Part shown: positions 57,216 to 64,000 of the stretch, piece after piece
How positions within the stretch are numbered: position 1 is the first letter of the stretch
How the letters are laid out: each line of letters starts with the position of its first letter
Origin: Epiperipatus broadwayi
Taxonomy: Eukaryota; Onychophora; Udeonychophora; Euonychophora; Peripatidae
Length of the DNA stretch: 64,000 nt
Assembly: GCA_028023455.1 (NCBI GenBank)
Contig: JAQFVV010006354.1
Location: forward strand, 2,183,615-2,247,614
Direction of reading: 5' to 3'
Translations under genes and position numbers: made by a program
Notes under the pieces: generated by a model
What the model saw: the letters and a program-made list of their open reading frames with translations, nothing else
Databases searched by the model: none
What the model was told of the DNA's origin: nothing

Positions 57216-57917
57216 ATGTTGAAAACATTTATAAATAAAAACGAAGAAGAAATGGCAGAAATAGAAGGAAACAAACAGAGGGAGCACGATCGCGATGCGA
57301 AGTTTAACGCGATCCTCAGAGAGATGAGAGAGGACAGGAAGATTATGATGATGATGTTGGAGAGGCTGGTAAGGATCGACGAAGCACGAGGCATCCGAGC
57401 CAACTCAAATCTAGAAAATGCAAAGCGTCAGCAAGAAATAAATCCCTCTGAAGACCCAAAAATAGAAAATGAAGATGACCAGGCCACCCCAAAAGAAGTT
57501 GGGGACAGCAAGGAAAGTAACAGTGGTGAGGATGAATCCAGTTACGAGGCAGTGGAAGAAGCGGATATAGAGACAGAAAAAGGAAAAGATGTGGAGACCA
57601 CTAGTCCAATGAAACTAAAAGTGGAAATGGGACAGATGACCAGTCCTCACATTAGTATGAAGAAGTTACAGACGCCAATGCCTGGATCCTTCATACAGAT
57701 TCAAATTTTCAAGGATGACCCAGGAGAGAATCCCATCGCTCATCGAGATAATATTAAAGAATTGTTTGTTTGCGCATTCGGTCGAAAAAAGGCCATAGAA
57801 TTAATGACCGCAAGAGACTATGGGGACTTGTATCCAACAAAAGGGGAATGGGAGCAGTATAGTTTTAAGACCAGGCCTTTAAAACCTTATATACCTCCCG
57901 ACCCAGGGAGAAGGTAG
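57216..57917 (+). CDS. Orphan gag-like coiled-coil/acidic protein of element B
   Basis: An intact 233-codon frame, the only one of its length in the window. Residues 1-75 are a charged helix that looks like a coiled coil, with a MMMML run near residue 44. Residues about 80-130 are strongly acidic and Ser/Thr-rich (SNSGEDESSYEAVEEADIE). Residues about 150-233 look folded, with SFIQIQIFKDDPGENPIAHR, ELFVCAFGRKKAIELM and a Pro-rich end (PLKPYIPPDPGRR). No CCHC knuckle, protease or RT. The inner ATG at 57252 (GAAATGG) has a better start context than the first one. Its place behind the leader suggests a gag-like or accessory role; it could also be a captured host fragment. The family is not recognised. 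The less AT-rich codon use fits recent selection. Confidence 0.7.
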   Translation: MLKTFINKNEEEMAEIEGNKQREHDRDAKFNAILREMREDRKIMMMMLERLVRIDEARGIRANSNLENAKRQQEINPSEDPKIENEDDQATPKEVGDSKESNSGEDESSYEAVEEADIETEKGKDVETTSPMKLKVEMGQMTSPHISMKKLQTPMPGSFIQIQIFKDDPGENPIAHRDNIKELFVCAFGRKKAIELMTARDYGDLYPTKGEWEQYSFKTRPLKPYIPPDPGRR

Positions 57918-58145
57918 AGATATACAATAAATGATAACCTGGAAAATGACCATTGTGACATACATATGATGATGATAAAGGAATTACGGCAATGCACCCA
58001 CCTTTGTAAATGTTAAGTTCAAACCCTCACCCAGACTGTTCTCCAAGGTCAATCAATTATGTGAAAAAAGAGAAAGAAAAATGTTAACCAGAAATTATGT
58101 ATAATCATTTTTTTTTGTTGTTTTTTTTTATAAAGTGACAAGAAA
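57918..58145 (+). other. 3' untranslated interior of element B
   Basis: Short segment between the stop codon and the 3' LTR. A purine run (AAAAAAGAGAAAGAAAAATG near 58063-58082) and ACAAGAAA directly before the LTR are the only polypurine-tract candidates. Confidence 0.4.
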
Positions 58146-60690
58146 TGAAACAGACAGATCGGAGAACCGATCTTCGTTTCAGGTGTTTTCATGTACGGTA
58201 ATTCAAACTACTGTTCGCCCGCAGTGAGGTTTTGTCTATTTCAAATTATAATAAAATTTAGTTATGTATTTTATAGTTTATAAATAAATATGTAAAGATC
58301 CCGTATATAAATGTCACAAACCATGAAATAATATTTGTGTGTGCGTGGTTTGTGAATTTGTATCATTTAATTTAAAGTTTCAGTGCGGGCGTATTTGTTT
58401 AAATTATAGTTTTTTTAAAATTGTATAAAGTCGTTTAAAAATACTGATCAAAAATCACATTCCTTTGATCAGTGTTTTTAATTAAAATCTAATTGCACAA
58501 ATGTTCAGAGCAATTAAGTTGTATTCAAAATTAGTAAGGAATTTTTATATGTAATTACTATGTCAATTTAAAAATAGCGTATTAAATTAAAAGATTGCTA
58601 AAAACAGATAAATTGATTGTTGGTCAAGCTGGAAAGGAGGCGGAGCCTAAAATAAAAACAAGTCGGAAAGGTCAGCAGTGGCTATTTTACAAAAAAACTT
58701 ACATTCTAACTTTTGTCGTGTTTGAGAGAGGTAGTCTCGAGACAACACAGCAGTTGAGTATAATTCAAACATTATTATTAAGAAGTTTATCAGTGAATCG
58801 CAATGTTGATGGGCTAAGTGCCAGGAGCTGGTCTCTGCCCCGCCAATATGGATCCTCGTGCCGCTGTTTGATCATGTTTCATATACTTCAGAATTTCCAA
58901 CTTCCAATCTCAAAATTTACTATGCCTTACAAATAACTTTCAAAAATGCGCGCCTACGTTCGTCACAAGCCAAGCTGGATGAAGAAAGAAGAGTAACTGT
59001 GTTACACGAACTTTAACTTTCTTCCGTGCTTAATGTTATCAATCAAGTAAATCATATGTAAGTTTTTATATCATTTATAATGCTATTGTTTAACCTGTCA
59101 GTAAATTTTCTTTTCTTTTTTTTAATCCTCTGCTCTAGTCTTTAGAAATCATTTATAAAATTGTAATTAATAGTAATAATATTTCAACTGAATGCATTTA
59201 TATTTTCTTATGTTGCTTATTTCATAAACAAACATTGCCAATAGTAATATTTCCAACTCTGTGTAAACTAGTGTGTAATAATGATCAAGTTAATTTTAAA
59301 AGTAATTTCATGTTCTGAATTAAATATTCTTTCACATTCCGAGTTGGTAAATGTTAAGTCACTTTATTAGTCTATGTTAATTTGTCCTATAATTGCAATC
59401 TAAGGTTCGATCTTAAAATATATATATAATGGTTTCAAAGTGTTCATTAATGTTATGTATAATATGAGAAATAATTCACTGTATAATTTGATACTGTCGC
59501 TACCGCCTGTCAACCTGAAGGGTTAGGAGTCCCAGAGTAAAATTAACTAATTATTGTTTTTCACCGTCAGTTTAATTTCGCTATGTTTTTATTGGGATAA
59601 GGATCTCAGCCTGTGGCGTAGAAACAGACTAATAGATTCCAGGTTTTATATAATTTCTTTTAAAAATCCGCTTCAAGTATTCGTCCTTCACGTCTGTGGC
59701 AATGCCTTCCCTTCGCTGAAGTTAGCGTCTCGCCATTCTACCATTGGGGAATGAAAGCAGTTTTCTTTCCCGGTAATCTCTTGGATCACCGGGGTTCGAA
59801 ATGATCCCGGCTGGTTGTCGTGTCCCGGAGCTACTTGGGGGCATTAAGCCTTGTCAAAGTACAAGCCGCCCGGTATTCCGTTAATGCACCGCAATTGATT
59901 ACTGTAGGGCTCTTGAATCCAGGCAACCACCAGTTCATCTATCTTCCAGGTCGTATTTATATAAAACCACCAGGTCATCTATCTTCCATGTCGTATTTAT
60001 ATAAAACCATTTCCACTGTTCGTCTACATTCCGGCTCGAGCCTATTCAAATAAAATAAGTTAATAAAAATCTTTAGAGAAATATTTTTCCAGTGCTCAAA
60101 TACTCTGATTCTTTTAACCACCCGTCAATCCTTCAATCACACAGCTATTGGCATAAGTTTGTTTACTAAATAAAACGTTTACTAAAGACTAGTAGCCAAA
60201 TACAAGAGGATTCATGGAAGTCTTGCCGTACTGTTAACATTATATTTATATGCTTTGTATTTTCATGTTGAACACTATATTTATGTGCTTTCTATTTGTC
60301 TTATTTAACACTATATTTATATGCTTTATATTTTGCTTATTAAACACTTTATTTAATCTAAATTTTTGTGTCCTCCACCTTATTACTCTCTAAGTCTATT
60401 TAGCCACTTACTGTCTGTATTGGCAACTTAAATATATACGTTACATGAATGACCGTTCCAATATCTAGAGTATAATAAATCTATATATCATTAACTGTAA
60501 GAATTTAGTCTATGTTCTGAGCTGAGCTAGAAAAGGGATAACCCCGTGCTGTTATAAAGTCATCATCGGTTAGTCATACCGGGGTTTGGGTTTGAATTCA
60601 GTTGGCGTTTTGGAAATTATTCTTAAACGTGGACTGGGTTTGAACTCGGGTACTGTGTATGAGTAAGCGTGGTGGATTTATACCGGTACA
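58146..60690 (+). repeat. 3' LTR of element B
   Basis: Same length as the 5' LTR with only scattered substitutions and compensating small indels. Followed directly by ATATATATAT, the resumption of the interrupted (TA)n. Confidence 0.9.
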
Positions 60691-61229
60691 ATATATATAT
60701 TTACTATGTTATATTCAATTAGTTTATTATATCTTTTATTTTTTAATAATTTTATGAATGCTCTTAGCTATATGTTTCAATACCTATTTATTTATTCTTT
60801 TTATGCTACCTTTTTTACATTATCCCTTTTCTTATTATTTATTTTCTCCTTTGTATCTTTTTTTCTAATATTATTACACTTTTCTCTATTATTTTTCTGG
60901 ATAGTCATTCTCTTTAAATTCTTTAATTATTAATTCTACCTCTTTTTATAATCATTTTCATTTGAAGAATAATAAATATCTCTATATATTCTATGAAAGA
61001 GAATATAACAAAAGGTAGAATTAATACTTAAACAGTTTAAGGAGAATGAATAACCAGAGAAAATAATAGAGAAAAGTGTAAGAATATCAGAAAAATGATA
61101 CAAAGGAGAAAATAATGAAGAAGAGGAGTGAAAATGTAAGAAACATAGTATAAATAAGGATGAATATATAGGTGTTACAACATGTAGTATTAATATTGTT
61201 AAGAGCATTAATAATATTATTTTAAAAAA

Positions 61230-61758
<529 letters not shown>

Positions 61759-62290
61759 TTTGTAAATTAAAAAAAGTTTTAAAATAGGATAAAAAATTAA
61801 AGAAATTTATAATAGAGGGAGATGTATTAAAGAGGTTAAGGATTTTGAAAAATAAAGAATCAGTTATAAATTTAAAGAGAAAGAGAAAGGTTAAGCAAAA
61901 GGTGAGTAAAAATAAGTAAATTATTAAAAAGAATAAAAAATAAGGATAGGAATAGAAATAAAAATTATTAAGAAAATAATAAATACAGATAAATAATAAA
62001 AATGAAGGAAAGGAATTGGACTTATAGGTATTAAAGTAAAATAAAAAAGTGATAAAATATATTAGAGATTAATGTAGAATGATAGATAGAAAGAAAGGGT
62101 AAAAAATAAAATAAAGAGAAAGTAGAAATAGTAAAGAATTAATAAGAAAATAATAATTAGAAAAAAAGGGGAATTAAATGTATAGGTTTAAAATAATAAC
62201 TGATTATGAATAATAATGTAAAACATGTATTTCTATATGTATTTTTATATGTATATAAAATAATGGTTATATGATTATATGTTTAAATGT

Positions 62291-62330
62291 AGTAGCTCTG
62301 ATGATGACTGCAGGCCAATTGAAAATGTTA
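62291..62330 (+). ncRNA. Decayed hammerhead core in PLE-3 plus arm
   Basis: CTGATGA (62298-62304), T, GACTG loop CAGGC CAATT, GAAAA (62321). Stem II has lost pairs compared with 52611-52638. Confidence 0.5.
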
Positions 62331-62390
62331 GAAAATTAAAGAAATTATATAACAATTGCATTAGAATGTATATGTGGAGATTTATATATA

Positions 62391-63310
62391 TATATGGAAT
62401 TATGTTAACAGTTTTCTTAAATAATCAATTGGAAAAAAATGTTGACAAAATTAAGAATATTATGATTTTGATTTGCACATGCATAAATATCTCAATTTGT
62501 AAAAATTAGTATTTAATCAAAGAGCTATTAATATCAATATTCTCAAGATAATAATGTTTTAAAGTAATGATTATTTATTATGTAACATTATAGGTAATAA
62601 TTTTGCAATCATTTTCCTAGGTCTTATTAAATCTAAATCTTTTGATTTTTATTTATATGATTTATTGTAAATAATGAATCATTTTAGTTACTATTTTCAC
62701 TGTGATATTTAACACACTAATAAATATTTGCTACCACATTTTAATCAGGACATGAATTATTTTTTCAAAAAATAGTGTAATAATTTAGACATTTAAATAC
62801 ATACTATACACTCTATTTACTGAGTGATTGAATTTTGAAGTCTATAATTATGCAATATTCAAATGAATATACATAATTTCTAATGATCTTTAGCAGAAAG
62901 TGGTAGGATAAATTCTATCATTGTTATATACTCTATAAAATGCTGTTATAAATTTATTATCACTCTTCTATTGGTCATTCCAGACCTAGTAACATTAAAG
63001 ATATTTTACACTAGAATGTTATATTAGCAAAAGTGATGTTATAACTTTATATACAAGATTTTCTTAGAAATGTAATATATAATTATAGCTGAATGATAGC
63101 GTTTTATTTTATTGTGAACAGGAATACCTTTGAAATTTTATGCATTGATTTCACCAAATGTATATATTTGAAATACAGACACTCCACACATACCTGGAGC
63201 CTAATTGTAAATATAGATGATTTGAACACAGAATTTCAAGCACCCATCAACTGTCCACACTATCTCGTACCATGGATCACATGATCACACAATGTAGAAA
63301 ATATAATCAC
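62391..63310. other. AT-rich sequence without a recognised feature
   Basis: Nothing identifiable. The frame at 63093-63284 has a less biased composition but no recognised domain. Confidence 0.5.
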
Positions 63311-63330
63311 CAATATATATATATATATAT

Positions 63331-63425
63331 ATATCCTGCTAAACCAGCACTCATGAGTTGATCCAGATTATCATCTCCCATATATAATCAGTGTTCAGAT
63401 GAGTTCTGGTTCAGAACGAAATACA
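63331..63425. ncRNA. Two divergent hammerhead-like cores after (TA)n
   Basis: Minus strand (63357 down to 63332): CTCATGA, stem II GTGCT/AGCA around GGTTT, then GGATAT for GAAATAT. Plus strand: CAGATGA (63396-63402), stem II GTTCT/AGAAC around GGTTC (five perfect pairs), GAAATAC (63418 onward). Each has one change in box 1. They are inverted copies of the unit at 30823-30885, next to (TA)n at 63315-63334. Confidence 0.55.
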
Positions 63426-63429
63426 TATA

Positions 63430-64000
63430 TTGTTGATTATTTATCTTTTCTTCATGTATGTGGTCATGTATATCAGTGGTATGAGTTAGTGTGGATAATT
63501 GATGGGTACTTGACTGTCTGAGTTCAAAAAAGTATATATGTAAAATTATTACCATTTTTGCCTATGTAACTTAGATCAATCATAAATAATCGAATTTAAC
63601 AAAGAAATGTTTAAGATTACTTCTCAATTGAGTAAAGTTACAAAAATATTCATTGTGATTAATTGGATTACTTAGAAATTAATTCTACAATTGTTTTAAC
63701 GATTTTGTCACATGAGTTTAATTATTTTTACTTCGTTGTTTAAAATGTATAGTTTAGAGAATCTGTAAGATTTAATGTCTTTTATATTTTATGTGAAGTG
63801 AATGGAATAAGATTTATACTAATATATATATATTTATCTATAAAAAATGTATTTTTATTATATGTTTAATCAAGATTATTACAGGACTTTTTTTTATTTG
63901 GATATGGTTTTCTAAATTAATTTTAAACAGAAGAGAAATATGGCTTTTGGTTAATACGTACACGTTTACTTTGGCTAAAATATTTAGAAATGTGTTTTTT
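63430..64000. other. AT-rich sequence without a recognised feature
   Basis: Nothing identifiable was seen. Confidence 0.5.

Larger units (their letters stand above)
53525..60690 (+). mobile_element. Element B: young non-autonomous LTR retrotransposon
   Basis: Two LTRs of equal length (2,545 bp, 53525-56069 and 58146-60690), nearly identical, flank a 2.08 kb interior. Ends are TGAAACAG and CCGGTACA. The insertion is inside a (TA)n tract of the PLE-3 minus arm, with ATAT available as target duplication on both sides. The interior has a primer-binding-like site, a ~1.1 kb leader and one intact 233-codon frame, but no protease, RT, RNase H or integrase. The near-identity of the LTRs indicates recent transposition with enzymes supplied in trans. 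Confidence 0.9.

Overview
This is a very AT-rich stretch of a eukaryotic nuclear genome, almost certainly from an invertebrate animal. I found no tRNA, rRNA, operon-like packing or convincing host gene. Everything I can name is a retroelement, a remnant of one, or a simple repeat. The combination of RTE-type LINEs, GIY-YIG Penelope-like elements (PLEs), hammerhead-ribozyme cores and long (TA)n tracts fits a lophotrochozoan or an arthropod, but the sequence does not let me place the lineage.

Layout. 0.4-6.5 kb: an old non-autonomous LTR retrotransposon (element A, minus strand) with ~1.8 kb LTRs and a decayed coiled-coil gag-like frame. 6.9-7.05 kb: a self-complementary (AAT)n/(ATT)n tract. 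10.3-12.6 kb: a decayed PLE whose two GIY-YIG ends point outwards. 16.3-18.7 kb: a second PLE, again as two copies joined head to head. 18.7-21.6 kb: a nearly full-length but dead RTE LINE (minus strand). 25.0-25.25 kb: a ~270 bp palindrome with a hammerhead core at its centre. 25.3-27.5 kb: a solo LTR (D). 30.5-30.9 kb: a 5'-truncated PLE end and a hammerhead core. 31.7-31.9 kb: a PLE GIY-YIG fragment. 35.2 kb: a small palindrome. 38.7-39.6 kb: a three-copy fold-back repeat. 44.0-44.4 kb: two hammerhead palindromes in series. 44.4-46.4 kb: a solo LTR (C). 48.1-49.06 kb: the 5' part of another RTE. 49.1-49.8 kb: an inverted repeat with a hammerhead core on each strand. 51.6-52.5 kb: a composite direct/inverted repeat. 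52.5-62.4 kb: a third head-to-head PLE pair, split by a young 7.2 kb non-autonomous LTR retrotransposon (B) that carries one intact 233-codon reading frame. 63.3-63.4 kb: two divergent hammerhead cores.

Two themes link these loci. First, (TA)n tracts act as landing sites: LTR elements B, C and D are bounded on both sides by (TA)n, as are most of the PLE-derived units. Second, the PLE-derived units are inverted dimers at every size, from kilobase arms with RT and GIY-YIG remnants down to 53-nt arms. In the smallest ones the centre of the palindrome is a hammerhead-like ribozyme whose stem III is the palindrome itself. Hammerheads in PLEs and GIY-YIG domains in PLEs are established. The palindromic short forms and their recurrence within one window are the part most worth following up. 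All ribozyme and homology calls are by eye; no search or folding program was run.
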